From the NCBI RefSeq assembly GCF_022750545.1, contig NZ_PUIC01000008.1:226674-290673 (forward strand): DNA of 64,000 nucleotides, given 5' to 3'. The first letter of the stretch is position 1; each line of letters opens with the position of its first letter. The stretch comes from Caulobacter sp. CCUG 60055. Its GTDB lineage: Bacteria > Pseudomonadota > Alphaproteobacteria > Caulobacterales > Caulobacteraceae. A model generated the notes under the pieces. It was not told the DNA's origin, made no database searches, and was given only the letters and a program-made list of their open reading frames with translations. Positions 9,756 through 18,643 of the stretch are shown here, piece by piece. Both the position numbers and the translations under genes were made by a program.

Positions 9756-10319
9756 ATGGACGTGGGCGCGGTCCTCGGCGGCGACATCGTCCTGACCACG
9801 CCCCGTTTCGAGCTGCGGCCGCTGGAGCGGGGCGACGTCGGCGCGCTGTTCGACCACTTCTCCGACCCGGCCGTGACCGAGTTCATGGACATCGAGCCGC
9901 TGACCGTGCGGTCGCAGGCGCACGAGATCGTCGACTGGGCCCAGGGCGTGCGCGCTGACGGCGTCGGCGTCCGCTGGGCGATCCGGGCCCTGGGCGGGGA
10001 GGCCCTGATCGGCACCTGCGGCTTCAACGCGGTGGTCGTCCAGCGCGGGCGGCGCGGCGAGATCGCCTACGACCTGTCGCGGGCGCACTGGGGGCGGGGC
10101 GTGATGGCCGAGGTGCTGCCCAGGATGGTCGCCTTCGGTTTCGAGGCGCTGGCGTTGCGCCGCCTGGAGGCGATGGTCACGCCCGGCAACGCCCGCTCCT
10201 GCGGCCTGCTCGAACGTCACGGCTTCCAGCGCGAGGGCGTGTTGCGCGACTACGCCCTCTGGAAAGGCGCCTATTGCGACCAGATCGTCTATGGGCGGGT
10301 GAACGACGCGGTTGACTGA
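9756..10319 (+). CDS. GNAT N-acetyltransferase, RimJ/RimL-like
   Basis: This 187-residue protein has the N-terminal pattern FELRPLERGDVGALFDHF and the late motif RSCGLLERHGFQREGVLRDY, which are typical of RimJ/RimL-type GNAT enzymes that use acetyl-CoA. The true target (ribosomal protein, peptide or small molecule) cannot be told from sequence. It starts four bases after the amidase stop, so it probably shares that transcript, and ends 28 bases before the RNase P RNA gene. Confidence 0.85.
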   Translation: MDVGAVLGGDIVLTTPRFELRPLERGDVGALFDHFSDPAVTEFMDIEPLTVRSQAHEIVDWAQGVRADGVGVRWAIRALGGEALIGTCGFNAVVVQRGRRGEIAYDLSRAHWGRGVMAEVLPRMVAFGFEALALRRLEAMVTPGNARSCGLLERHGFQREGVLRDYALWKGAYCDQIVYGRVNDAVD

Positions 10320-10347
10320 ACGGCCGGTCGCGATCACTTTCCGCGCC

Positions 10348-10735
10348 GACCAGACGGCCGGGCGGTCGCGGCGCTCGCTTGCGGGCGTCGAGGAAAGTCC
10401 GGGCTCCACGGTGAAAAGGCGGCGGGTAACGCCCGCCGGGAGCGATCCCAGGGATAGCGCCACAGAAAGCAAACCGCCGGCCGTTCGCGGCCGGGAAGGG
10501 TGAAAGGGTGGGGTAAGAGCCCACCGCGGACCCAGCAATGGGGACGGCATGGCAAGCCCCGCCTGGAGCAAGCCCGAATAGGGGCGGCGCGCTCTCGATC
10601 CGTCGAGGGCAGGGCTTCACCGGCCCAGTCGCCCGGGTAGGGTGCGAGAACCGTCCAGCAATGGGCGGTCCAGAGGAATGATCGCCGCGTCCCCTCGCGG
10701 GGCGGCACAGAACCCGGCTTACAGGCCGTCTGGTC
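10348..10735 (+). ncRNA. rnpB: RNase P RNA (type A)
   Basis: This is the catalytic RNA that removes 5' leaders from tRNA precursors. The ends form a perfect 12-bp P1 helix: 10348-10359 (GACCAGACGGCC) pairs with 10724-10735. The universally conserved core GAGGAAAGTCCGGGCTC starts at 10390, ACAGAAAGCAAACCG follows at about 10462, and the conserved 3' element ACAGAACCCGGCTTACA starts at 10707. The length of about 388 nt matches alphaproteobacterial RNase P RNA. It lies just upstream of the dcw cluster on the same strand. A bulged hairpin at 10758-10781 could be its 3' processing or termination element, but it has no clear T-run. Confidence 0.97.
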
Positions 10736-10839
10736 ATCATCGTCTTCGAGAAAATGGGACGCGGCGCCTCCGGCCGGCGTCGATGCTTAACAGTTCTCTG
10801 TATGTTCTGTTGATAGTCGCTCTGGCGCGGTCGCCAATG

Positions 10840-10867
10840 TTGTAAATATCCTTGTTTTTTCTATGAA
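10840..10867 (+). promoter_or_regulatory. Candidate mraZ promoter
   Basis: TTGTAA (10840-10845) and TATGAA (10862-10867) are separated by 16 bp in an unusually AT-rich pocket. This is a plausible -35/-10 pair for the mraZ-led transcript; the start would fall near 10874, just before the CCCA repeats. The internal T-run could instead belong to rnpB termination. Confidence 0.4.
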
Positions 10868-10889
10868 TCGGGCGTCGGTGTCATTGTAT

Positions 10890-10913
10890 CCCAGTCAATC
10901 CCATGTTAACCCA
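10890..10913. promoter_or_regulatory. Candidate MraZ operator: three CCCA units with 10-bp period
   Basis: CCCA occurs at 10890-10893, 10900-10903 and 10910-10913, each separated by 6 bases. On the minus strand this reads TGGG three times with exact helical-turn spacing. The MraZ operator described in E. coli consists of TGGGN repeats separated by 5 bases, which is the same geometry. The site is 84 bp upstream of the mraZ start and just downstream of the candidate promoter, where a repressor would act. The orientation is inverted relative to mraZ. Confidence 0.6.
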
Positions 10914-10996
10914 ATCAAGTCCGAACTCGGCGATGGGCGGCGGGTTTGGCGCGGGGCGCCGCGAGCGCCGGATGGGTTGTTCAGGGGCTGCACGAG

Positions 10997-11464
10997 GTGT
11001 TTCTCTCGACCTTCGAGAAACAGCTGGACGCGAAGCGGCGCATCGTCGTGCCGCAGGAGTACCGCGCCGCCCTGTCCGGGCCTTTCGACGGGGTGTTCTG
11101 CCTGCCGGCCATCGACGCCGACTGCATCGAATGCGGCGGCAAGGCGCTGTTCGACCGCTACGCCGCCCTGATCGAGGAGCTGCCGCCGGGCGACGAGCTG
11201 CGCCACGACCTCGAAACGGCGATCTATGGCGGCATGGTCAAGCTGGCCTTCGACGCCGCCGGCCGCATCACCTTGCCCGAAGCCCTGTGCGACGCCTTCG
11301 GCATGACCGACCAGGTGGCGGTGGTCGGGCTGGGCGACCGGTTCCAGATCTGGCCGCTGGAAGCCTTCCAGGCTCGCCGCGCCGCCGCCCGCCAGGGGGC
11401 CCGCGACGGGCTCGCCGCCCTGCGCCTCCGCCAACGCCAGGCCAAGGCCGGGAGCGCGGCATGA
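10997..11464 (+). CDS. mraZ: Transcriptional regulator MraZ
   Basis: MraZ is a dcw-cluster DNA-binding protein that represses its own operon in E. coli. I place the start at GTG 10997, giving 155 residues beginning [18 protein letters not shown] after the initiator, as in Caulobacter relatives, with AGGGG about 8 bases upstream. A longer TTG-initiated frame from 10946 adds 17 residues without family resemblance. Two AbrB-like MraZ repeats are visible: [10 protein letters not shown] near the N-terminus and [10 protein letters not shown] in the second half. Its stop overlaps the rsmH start (ATGA). Confidence 0.93.
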   Translation: MFLSTFEKQLDAKRRIVVPQEYRAALSGPFDGVFCLPAIDADCIECGGKALFDRYAALIEELPPGDELRHDLETAIYGGMVKLAFDAAGRITLPEALCDAFGMTDQVAVVGLGDRFQIWPLEAFQARRAAARQGARDGLAALRLRQRQAKAGSAA

Positions 11465-12393
11465 TCGAGGCTCCGCACGTTTCGGTCCTGCGCGACGAAG
11501 TGGTCGCCGCGCTCGCGCCCGGCCCCGGCAAGCTGATCGTCGACGGCACCTTCGGCGCCGGCGGCTACAGCCGGGCCTTTCTCGACGCCGGCGCGGAGGT
11601 GGTCGCCTTCGACCGCGACCCCAGCGCCCGCCGGTTCGCCGCGCCGCTGGAGGCGACGGGGCGCTTCCGCCTGATCGAGGACCGCTTCTCGGCCATGGCC
11701 GACCATGTCGAGGCCTGTGACGGCGTGGCGCTCGACATCGGCGTGTCGTCCATGCAGATCGACGAGGCCGAGCGGGGCTTCTCGTTCATGCGCGACGGGC
11801 CGCTGGACATGCGCATGGCCGCCGACGGCGTCACCGCCGCCGACCTCGTCAACGAGGCCGAGCAGGCCGAACTGGCCCGCATCTTCTGGCTCTATGGCGA
11901 GGAGCGCGAGAGCCGGCGCATCGCCTCGTTCATCGTCCGCCGCCGCGCCGAGCAACCGTTCACGCGGACCCTGGATTTGGCCGAGACGGTCGAGAGGGCG
12001 TTGGGCGGCCGGCGCGGCGCCAAGGTGCATCCGGCGACCCGTGTGTTCCAAGCCTTGCGTATCGCGGTGAACGAAGAACTGTCTGAACTCGACGCGGGAC
12101 TAGACGCGGCGGAGCGAATCCTGCGGGAAGGTGGCAGACTGGCTGTCGTAACCTTTCACTCGCTCGAGGACCGCATCGTGAAGGCTTTCTTCACAGAACG
12201 CGCAGGACGCACCCCGGCGGGGTCGCGCCACCTGCCGCCGCAGGTCCATGGTCCGGCCCCCACCTTCTCGCTGCTGTTCAACGGCGCCCGGGCGCCGGAC
12301 GAGCGCGAGGCCGCCGAGAACCCCCGCGCGCGCTCGGCCAAGCTAAGGGCCGCGGTGCGAACCGCCGCTCCGGCCTGGGAGCGCGCGCCATGA
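11461..12393 (+). CDS. rsmH: 16S rRNA (cytosine-1402 N4) methyltransferase RsmH
   Basis: RsmH (formerly MraW) methylates C1402 in the decoding centre of 16S rRNA, using AdoMet. The protein has 310 residues. The AdoMet-binding loop [14 protein letters not shown] lies at 28-41 and the following acidic residue is D51. The conserved late motif [16 protein letters not shown] is present. It starts at ATG 11461 within the mraZ stop and its own stop overlaps ftsL by four bases, so it is tightly coupled in the dcw operon. Confidence 0.96.
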   Translation: MIEAPHVSVLRDEVVAALAPGPGKLIVDGTFGAGGYSRAFLDAGAEVVAFDRDPSARRFAAPLEATGRFRLIEDRFSAMADHVEACDGVALDIGVSSMQIDEAERGFSFMRDGPLDMRMAADGVTAADLVNEAEQAELARIFWLYGEERESRRIASFIVRRRAEQPFTRTLDLAETVERALGGRRGAKVHPATRVFQALRIAVNEELSELDAGLDAAERILREGGRLAVVTFHSLEDRIVKAFFTERAGRTPAGSRHLPPQVHGPAPTFSLLFNGARAPDEREAAENPRARSAKLRAAVRTAAPAWERAP

Positions 12394-12854
12394 GCCTGTC
12401 GGACCTGTTCGACCGCCGCGTCCGCGGTTTCCGGGTGATCGAGGTCGGGGCGCTGGCCGTCCTGCTGGCGCTCGCCCTCGGCGTCTATCTGTCGAAGACC
12501 GGCGCCGGCCGCGAGGGGGCCGAGACCGCCAAGGTTCAGCGCGAGATCCAGGACGAGCGCAGCCGCATCCGCATGTTGCGCGCCGAGGTGGCCTATCTGG
12601 AGCAGCCCGAGCGCATCGAACGGCTGTCGAGCCAGTATCTGGGCCTGCAGCCCACCGTGGCCAAGCGGGAGACCGATCCCGACGCCCTGGTCGAGATCGC
12701 CCGCGACGCGGCCATGGCCAAGCCCGCCAAGGGAGGCGCGGCCTCGACGCCCGTTCCGCCTTCGCCCGTTCCGCCTCCGCCGGCCGCTCCCGCGACGACC
12801 GCCGCTTCTCCCGCCGCGTCCGCATCCGCCGCCGCTTCGGGGGCGCCGCGATGA
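12390..12854 (+). CDS. ftsL: Cell division protein FtsL
   Basis: The 154-residue protein sits in the invariant ftsL position between rsmH and ftsI. It has a short cytosolic N-terminus, one transmembrane helix at about residues 17-34, and a periplasmic coiled-coil-like stretch at about 45-72 ([21 protein letters not shown]). This is the layout of FtsL, which forms the FtsQLB complex that activates FtsWI. Unusually, the last 50 residues are a low-complexity Ala/Pro/Ser tail. Sequence similarity within FtsL is weak, so topology and synteny carry the call. Both ends overlap neighbours by four bases. Confidence 0.87.
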   Translation: MSLSDLFDRRVRGFRVIEVGALAVLLALALGVYLSKTGAGREGAETAKVQREIQDERSRIRMLRAEVAYLEQPERIERLSSQYLGLQPTVAKRETDPDALVEIARDAAMAKPAKGGAASTPVPPSPVPPPPAAPATTAASPAASASAAASGAPR

Positions 12855-14629
12855 GGCCGGCCGACCTCGCCCTTTATCGTGCGCCGTTCCTGTGGCGCTG
12901 GCTGATCGAGCGGGTGTGGCTGGTCGAGCGCGCCTTCGAGAGCGCCAAGGCGCGCGGCCGGGCCGAGGACGACACCCGCCTGCGCATCTTCTTCGTGCTG
13001 GCGCTGTTCGTGGCCGGGTTCCTGACCCTGGGCGTCGGCGCCACCCGCTCGGCCCTGTTCGCCGACGCCGGGCGCGGAGCCGGCGCGGCGCTGGGCCCCC
13101 CCGGCGCTCGGGCCGACCTGGTCGACCGCAACGGCCAGTTGCTGGCGCTCGACCTGCCGCACTACGGCGTCTACATCGACAAGCGCGAGATCTGGAACAC
13201 CGACGAGACCCGCCGCAAGCTGGCCGCCGCCCTGCCGGGGCTGGCGCCGGCGCGGCTCGAGGCGGCGCTGAGCTCCGACCGCCGCACCTATCTGATCGGC
13301 GGCCTGACCCCGCAGGAGAAGGCGCGCGTCCACGACCTGGGCCTGCCCGGCGTGACGTTCGAGGACGAGGATCGCCGCGTCTACCCGCTGGGGACCACCG
13401 CCGCCCACCTGATCGGTTTCGCCGACCGGGGCGGGACGGGCATAGCCGGCGCCGAGCTGGCCCTCGACGACGTGCTGAAGTCGGACGTGGGCAAGGCGCC
13501 GACGCCGCTGTCCATCGACATGCGCATCCAGGCGGCCCTGGAGGACGAGCTGGACAAGGCGGCGGTGCGCTTCCAGGCGCTCGGCGGCGCCGGCCTGGTG
13601 ATCGACGTCCACACGGGCGAGATCCTGGGCATGGCCAGCTATCCGACCTTCGATCCGAACAACCTGAACGCCTCGCCGGACGTCAACCGCAAGAACAACG
13701 TCGCCGCCTCGGTGTACGAGGCCGGGTCGGTGTTCAAGGTGTTCACCGTGGCCATGGGCCTCGACGCCGGGCTGGTGACGCCGCTGACCACCTTCGACGT
13801 CGCCCACCCGCTGGTGATCGGCAACAGCAAGCCGATCCACGACTACGACAAGGGCGACACCATCCTGGCGCTGCCGCAGGTGTTCACCCACTCGTCGAAC
13901 ATCGGGGCCAGCAAGATCGCCATGGCCGCCGGCAGCCCGACGGTCGACCGCTACATGAAGGGGCTCGGCCTCTACAACGCCGCGCCCAGCGAGCTGGCGG
14001 AATCGACCCGCCCGCTGCTGCCCCGCCGCAACAGCCAGGGCAATCTCAGCGACATCACCATGGCCCAGATGTCGTTCGGCCAGGGCATCTCGGTGACGCC
14101 GCTGCAGGTGGCGACGGCCATGACCGCCATCTTCAACGGCGGCGAATACCTGCCCCTGACCATCCGCAAGCAGGCGCCCGACGCCCAGCGCAAGGGCCAC
14201 CGGGTGATCTCCGAGGCCACCTCGCGCACCATGCTCGACTTCATGCGCCTGAACGTCACCGAGCCCAAGGGCTCGGGCAAGAAGGCCGACGTGCCCGGCC
14301 TTTCGGTCGGCGGCAAGACCGGCACGGCCCAGAAGGCCAAGGACGGCCGCTACATGCTGAACACCCGCGTCGCCTCGTTCGCGGCGGTGTTCCCGACCTC
14401 GGGCCTGATCAGCGACAAGCGGTACTTCGTCTATATCCTGCTGGACGAGCCGCATCCGGCGCCCGGCACCTTCGGCTTCGCCACCGCCGGCTTCACCGCC
14501 GCCCCGACCGCCGGGGCGGTGATCAACCGCATCGCGCCGTTCCTCGGCGTCAAGCGCGCCGCGCCGCCGATGACGCCGCCGGGGCCGACCGCGCCGGCGC
14601 CGGTGTCCGGCGCGCTGGGAGCCGACTGA
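12851..14629 (+). CDS. ftsI: Peptidoglycan D,D-transpeptidase FtsI (PBP3)
   Basis: FtsI cross-links septal peptidoglycan in the divisome. The protein has 592 residues. A single membrane anchor lies at about 44-65, followed by the class B PBP dimerisation region. The transpeptidase domain carries all three active-site motifs: S293-V-F-K296 with the acylated serine, S348-S-N350, and K489-T-G491. The start overlaps ftsL by four bases and the stop overlaps murE by one base. The C-terminal 25 residues are Pro/Ala-rich and probably disordered. Confidence 0.96.
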   Translation: MRPADLALYRAPFLWRWLIERVWLVERAFESAKARGRAEDDTRLRIFFVLALFVAGFLTLGVGATRSALFADAGRGAGAALGPPGARADLVDRNGQLLALDLPHYGVYIDKREIWNTDETRRKLAAALPGLAPARLEAALSSDRRTYLIGGLTPQEKARVHDLGLPGVTFEDEDRRVYPLGTTAAHLIGFADRGGTGIAGAELALDDVLKSDVGKAPTPLSIDMRIQAALEDELDKAAVRFQALGGAGLVIDVHTGEILGMASYPTFDPNNLNASPDVNRKNNVAASVYEAGSVFKVFTVAMGLDAGLVTPLTTFDVAHPLVIGNSKPIHDYDKGDTILALPQVFTHSSNIGASKIAMAAGSPTVDRYMKGLGLYNAAPSELAESTRPLLPRRNSQGNLSDITMAQMSFGQGISVTPLQVATAMTAIFNGGEYLPLTIRKQAPDAQRKGHRVISEATSRTMLDFMRLNVTEPKGSGKKADVPGLSVGGKTGTAQKAKDGRYMLNTRVASFAAVFPTSGLISDKRYFVYILLDEPHPAPGTFGFATAGFTAAPTAGAVINRIAPFLGVKRAAPPMTPPGPTAPAPVSGALGAD

Positions 14630-16104
14630 TGAGCGCCGCGCGCAAGCTTTCCGAACTGGTCCGCCGCGATCTTTCCGGCCAGGGGCTGGGCGATCCCTTG
14701 ATAACCGGCGTCACCGCCGACAGCCGTCGGGTGAAGCCGGGCATGCTGTTCGCCGCGCTGCCCGGCTCCAAGGTCGACGGCCGCAGCTTCATCCCCGCGG
14801 CCCTGCAGGCCGGGGCGGCGGCCTTCCTGGCGCCGGACGACGTCTCCGGTCTTCCGACCCCGGTGGTCCACGCCGGCGACCTGCGGCGGGCCTACGCCCT
14901 GGCCGCGGCGGCCTTCTGGAGCGCCCAGCCGGCGACGGTGGTGGCGGTCACCGGCACCAACGGCAAGACCTCGGTGGCCACCTTCTGCCGGCAGATCTTC
15001 GCTCGGCTCGGCCGGCGGGCCGCCAGCATGGGCACGTTGGGCGTCTCGATCTCGGCCGCCGGCGAGGCCGACCGCCAGATCACCCCGCCAGGACTGACCA
15101 CGCCGGACGCCGCCGACGTCGCCCAGCTGATGGCGGCCATGGCCGGGGAGGGCGTCACCCATCTGGCGATGGAGGCTTCGTCCCACGGGGTCGACCAGCG
15201 CCGTCTCGACGGCGTGGCGCTGACGGCCGCCGGCTTCCTCAACCTGACCCAGGACCATCTCGACTATCACGGCACCATGGGCGTCTACCGGGCGGCCAAG
15301 CTGCGGCTGTTCGACACCCTGCTGCCGCGTGGCGGGACGGCGGTGCTCAACGCCGATTCCGACGCCTTCGGCGCCTTCGCCGCCACCGCCCGCCTTTCGG
15401 GGCAGACGCTGTTCTCGGTCGGCGAGCAGGGCCAGGGCCTGGCCTTGCTGGAACGCTCGCTGCTGCCCGAGGGCCAGCGCCTGAAGATCCGCGCCGCCGG
15501 CAAGGTCCACGACGTGCGCCTGCCGCTGGCGGGCGCCTTCCAGGCCTCCAACGCGCTGGTGGCGGCCGGGCTGTGCATCGCCGCCGGCGAGGACGCCCGC
15601 GACGTCCTGGCGGCGCTGGAGACCCTCCAGGGCGCGCCGGGCCGGCTGCAACGGGTCGGGACCGGCCGCCGGGGCGGCGAGGCCTATGTCGACTACGCCC
15701 ATACCCCCGACGGCCTGGAGACCGTGCTCGCCGCCCTGCGGCCGCACGTCCGGGGCCGCCTGATCGTGGTGTTCGGGGCCGGCGGCGACCGCGACCGCGG
15801 CAAGCGTCCGCAGATGGGCGAGATCGCCCAGCGGCTGGCCGACGTCGCCATCGTCACCGACGACAATCCGCGTTCGGAAGATCCGGCCGCCATCCGCGCC
15901 GCCATCCTGGCCGCCGCCCCGGGCGCGGCCGACATCGGCGACCGCCGCGCCGCCATCCGCGAGGGCGTGCGCCTGCTGGGCGAGGGCGACGTGCTGGTGA
16001 TCGCCGGCAAGGGGCACGAGCAGGGCCAGACCGTCGCCGGCGTCGTCCATCCCTTCGACGACATGGCCGAGACCCGCGCCGCCCTGGAGGCAGGCGATGA
16101 CTGA
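14629..16104 (+). CDS. murE: UDP-MurNAc-L-Ala-D-Glu:meso-diaminopimelate ligase MurE
   Basis: MurE adds the third amino acid of the peptidoglycan stem peptide. The protein has 491 residues. The Mur ligase P-loop GTNGKTS is at 109-115. DNPRSEDP in the C-terminal domain is the motif that selects meso-diaminopimelate over lysine, as expected in a Gram-negative. The chosen ATG at 14629 overlaps the ftsI stop (TGATG); longer upstream extension in this frame only shadows ftsI. The stop overlaps murF by eight bases. Confidence 0.96.
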   Translation: MSAARKLSELVRRDLSGQGLGDPLITGVTADSRRVKPGMLFAALPGSKVDGRSFIPAALQAGAAAFLAPDDVSGLPTPVVHAGDLRRAYALAAAAFWSAQPATVVAVTGTNGKTSVATFCRQIFARLGRRAASMGTLGVSISAAGEADRQITPPGLTTPDAADVAQLMAAMAGEGVTHLAMEASSHGVDQRRLDGVALTAAGFLNLTQDHLDYHGTMGVYRAAKLRLFDTLLPRGGTAVLNADSDAFGAFAATARLSGQTLFSVGEQGQGLALLERSLLPEGQRLKIRAAGKVHDVRLPLAGAFQASNALVAAGLCIAAGEDARDVLAALETLQGAPGRLQRVGTGRRGGEAYVDYAHTPDGLETVLAALRPHVRGRLIVVFGAGGDRDRGKRPQMGEIAQRLADVAIVTDDNPRSEDPAAIRAAILAAAPGAADIGDRRAAIREGVRLLGEGDVLVIAGKGHEQGQTVAGVVHPFDDMAETRAALEAGDD

Positions 16105-17515
16105 CGCGCGCGGGCCGCTCTGGACGGCGGACGACATCGCCCGCGCCGTCGGGGGCCGGCGCGAGGGGGCGGCGTTCGAGGCGTACGGCGTCTCGATCGA
16201 CAGCCGCACTGTCGAGCCGGGCGACCTGTTCGTCGCCCTGGGCGGCGTGCGCGACGGGCACGAGTTCATCCCCGCCGCCATGGCCGCCGGCGCCGGCGGC
16301 GCGCTGGTCTCGCGCCCGGTCGCCGGGCCGCAGGTCATCGTCGACGACACCCTCAAGGGACTGGAGCGCCTGGGCGCGGCGGCCCGCGACCGCGCCGTCC
16401 ACGCCCGGCGCGGCGCGGTCACCGGCTCGGTCGGCAAGACCAGCGTCACCCAGGCGATCCGGGTCGGGCTGGCCCTGGCCGGGCGGGCGCACTCCTCGGT
16501 GAAGTCCTACAACAACCATATCGGCGTGCCGCTGACCCTGGCGCGGATGCCGGCCGACACCGAGCGGGCGGTCTTCGAGATCGGCATGAACCACGCCGAC
16601 GAGATCCGTCCCCTGTCGCGCATGGTCCGGCCGCACGCGGCGGCGATCACCACGGTCGGCCCGGTCCACACCGAGAACTTCCCGGACGGCGAGGCCGGCG
16701 TCGCCCGCGCCAAGGCCGAGATCTTCGCCGGCCTGGAGCCCGGCGGCGCGGCGGTGCTGAACGCCGACAACGTCTGGTTCGACCTGCTCCGTCGCGAGGC
16801 CGAGCAGGCGGGGGCGCGCGTAGTCGCCTTCGGTTCGGACGAGACCTGCGACGCGCGCCTGGTCGACATCGTCCGCACCGAGGCAGGCTCGCGGATCGAG
16901 GCGCGGCTGCACGGCCGCGCCCTGAGCTTCCCGATCCGGCAGACCGGCTTCCACTGGGGGCTGAACTGCATGGCGGTGCTGCTGATGCTGGAAGCGCTGG
17001 ACGTCGACCTGGATGTCGGCGTCGCCGCCCTGGCGGCTTTCGAACCGCTCGAAGGGCGCGGCGCCGAGCGGACGATCACGGCCGCCGGCGGCCCGTTCGT
17101 GCTGATCGACGAAAGCTACAACGCCAACCCCGTGTCGATGAGCGCGGCCCTGCGGGCCTTCGGCGCGCGGCCGACCGAGGGGCGGCGGATCGTCGCGCTG
17201 ACCGACATGCTCGAACTGGGCCCGCGCGCGGCGGAATTCCACGCCGACTTGGCGCGCGACGTCCAGGCCGCCGGGATCGATCTGGTGTTCTGCGCCGGAC
17301 CGTTGATGAAATCTCTCGCCGACGCCCTTCCTTCGACTCGCCTTGGCGGGTACGCCGAAAGCGCGGCCGAGCTTGCGCCGCACGTCGCGCGCGCCGTCGC
17401 GCCGGGCGACGCGGTCATGGTGAAGGGGTCCAACGGCTCGAAGGCGTCGATGGTGGTTTCCGCCCTGGCGGCGCTCGCCGCGGGGTCGACGGGCGATCGG
17501 GGAGGGCGCGTCTGA
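16097..17515 (+). CDS. murF: UDP-MurNAc-tripeptide:D-Ala-D-Ala ligase MurF
   Basis: MurF completes the cytosolic UDP-MurNAc-pentapeptide by adding D-Ala-D-Ala, using ATP. The protein has 472 residues and three Mur-ligase domains. The phosphate-binding loop reads TGSVGKTS (109-116), which is the GSxGKT form usual in MurF, and [11 protein letters not shown] is the conserved central motif. It overlaps murE by eight bases and mraY by one, consistent with co-translation in the lipid II segment of the operon. Confidence 0.95.
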   Translation: MTDARGPLWTADDIARAVGGRREGAAFEAYGVSIDSRTVEPGDLFVALGGVRDGHEFIPAAMAAGAGGALVSRPVAGPQVIVDDTLKGLERLGAAARDRAVHARRGAVTGSVGKTSVTQAIRVGLALAGRAHSSVKSYNNHIGVPLTLARMPADTERAVFEIGMNHADEIRPLSRMVRPHAAAITTVGPVHTENFPDGEAGVARAKAEIFAGLEPGGAAVLNADNVWFDLLRREAEQAGARVVAFGSDETCDARLVDIVRTEAGSRIEARLHGRALSFPIRQTGFHWGLNCMAVLLMLEALDVDLDVGVAALAAFEPLEGRGAERTITAAGGPFVLIDESYNANPVSMSAALRAFGARPTEGRRIVALTDMLELGPRAAEFHADLARDVQAAGIDLVFCAGPLMKSLADALPSTRLGGYAESAAELAPHVARAVAPGDAVMVKGSNGSKASMVVSALAALAAGSTGDRGGRV

Positions 17516-18627
17516 TGCTCTATCTGCTGTACGAGCATTTGTCGGGCTACCGCGAGCACATCCCGCTGCTCAACCTTCTGAAATATCTGACTTTCCGCAC
17601 GGGCGCGGCGCTGTTCACCGGGCAGTTGGTGGCGGTGGCCATGGGCTCGCGCTTCATCCGCTGGATGCAGGCCAAGCAGGGCAAGGGCCAGCCGATCCGC
17701 ACCGACGGCATCGAGCGCCACGTGGTCGAGAAGGCGGGCACGCCGACCATGGGCGGCTTCATGATCCTGGCCGGCCTGCTGGTCGGCACGCTGTTGTGGG
17801 CGGACCTGTCCAACCTCTATGTCTGGGTGGTGCTGCTGGTCACCGCCGGCTACGGGCTGCTGGGCTTCCTCGACGACTACGCCAAGGTCACCAAGCAGAC
17901 CACGGCCGGGGTCTCGGGCCGGGTCAAGCTGCTCGTCCAGTTCCTGATCGCCTTCGCCGCCGTGGCCCTGCTGGTGCTCTACGGCGGCAAGTCGCCGGAG
18001 GCGCCGGGCCTGTCGACCTCGGTGGCCTTCCCGATCCTGAAGCGGATGCTGCTCGACCTCGGCTGGTTCTACGTCGTGTTCGGCGGCTTTGTCATCGTGG
18101 GGGCGTCCAACGCCGTGAACCTGACCGACGGCCTGGACGGGCTGGCCATCGTGCCGGTGATGTTCGCCGCCGCCGCCTTCGGCCTGATCGCCTACCTCGT
18201 CGGCAACTTCGTGTTCGCCCAGTACCTGCAGGTCCACTTCGTCCCCGGCGTCGGCGAGATCGCGGTGTTCTGCGGCGCGCTGATCGGCGCGGGTCAGGGC
18301 TTTCTCTGGTACAACGCCCCGCCGGCCAAGATCTTCATGGGCGACACCGGCTCGCTCGCCCTCGGCGGCGCCCTGGGCGCCGTGGCGGTGGCGACCAAGC
18401 ACGAGATCGTGCTGGCCATCGTCGGCGGCCTGTTCGTGGTCGAGGCCCTGTCGGTGATGATCCAGGTCGCCTCGTTCAAGCTGACCGGCAAGCGGGTGTT
18501 CCGCATGGCCCCGATCCACCACCACTTCGAAAAGCTCGGCTGGAAGGAAAGCACCGTCGTGGTCCGTTTCTGGATCATCAGCGTGATGCTGGCCATCATC
18601 GGCCTGGCCACCCTGAAGCTGAGATAG
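17515..18627 (+). CDS. mraY: Phospho-MurNAc-pentapeptide translocase MraY
   Basis: MraY transfers phospho-MurNAc-pentapeptide to undecaprenyl phosphate, making lipid I at the inner membrane. The protein has 370 residues and about ten hydrophobic helices. Signature motifs are present in order: LDDYAKVT with the catalytic Asp pair, [23 protein letters not shown] and APIHHHFE. It starts at ATG 17515 within the murF stop and is followed 16 bases later by murD. Confidence 0.97.
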   Translation: MLYLLYEHLSGYREHIPLLNLLKYLTFRTGAALFTGQLVAVAMGSRFIRWMQAKQGKGQPIRTDGIERHVVEKAGTPTMGGFMILAGLLVGTLLWADLSNLYVWVVLLVTAGYGLLGFLDDYAKVTKQTTAGVSGRVKLLVQFLIAFAAVALLVLYGGKSPEAPGLSTSVAFPILKRMLLDLGWFYVVFGGFVIVGASNAVNLTDGLDGLAIVPVMFAAAAFGLIAYLVGNFVFAQYLQVHFVPGVGEIAVFCGALIGAGQGFLWYNAPPAKIFMGDTGSLALGGALGAVAVATKHEIVLAIVGGLFVVEALSVMIQVASFKLTGKRVFRMAPIHHHFEKLGWKESTVVVRFWIISVMLAIIGLATLKLR

Positions 18628-18643
18628 GGGAGGGCGCGCGACC

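Noticed and set aside
10946..10996. A TTG-initiated N-terminal extension of mraZ
   Set aside because: The extra 17 residues do not resemble MraZ, whereas GTG 10997 gives the standard [14 protein letters not shown] start with a ribosome-binding site.
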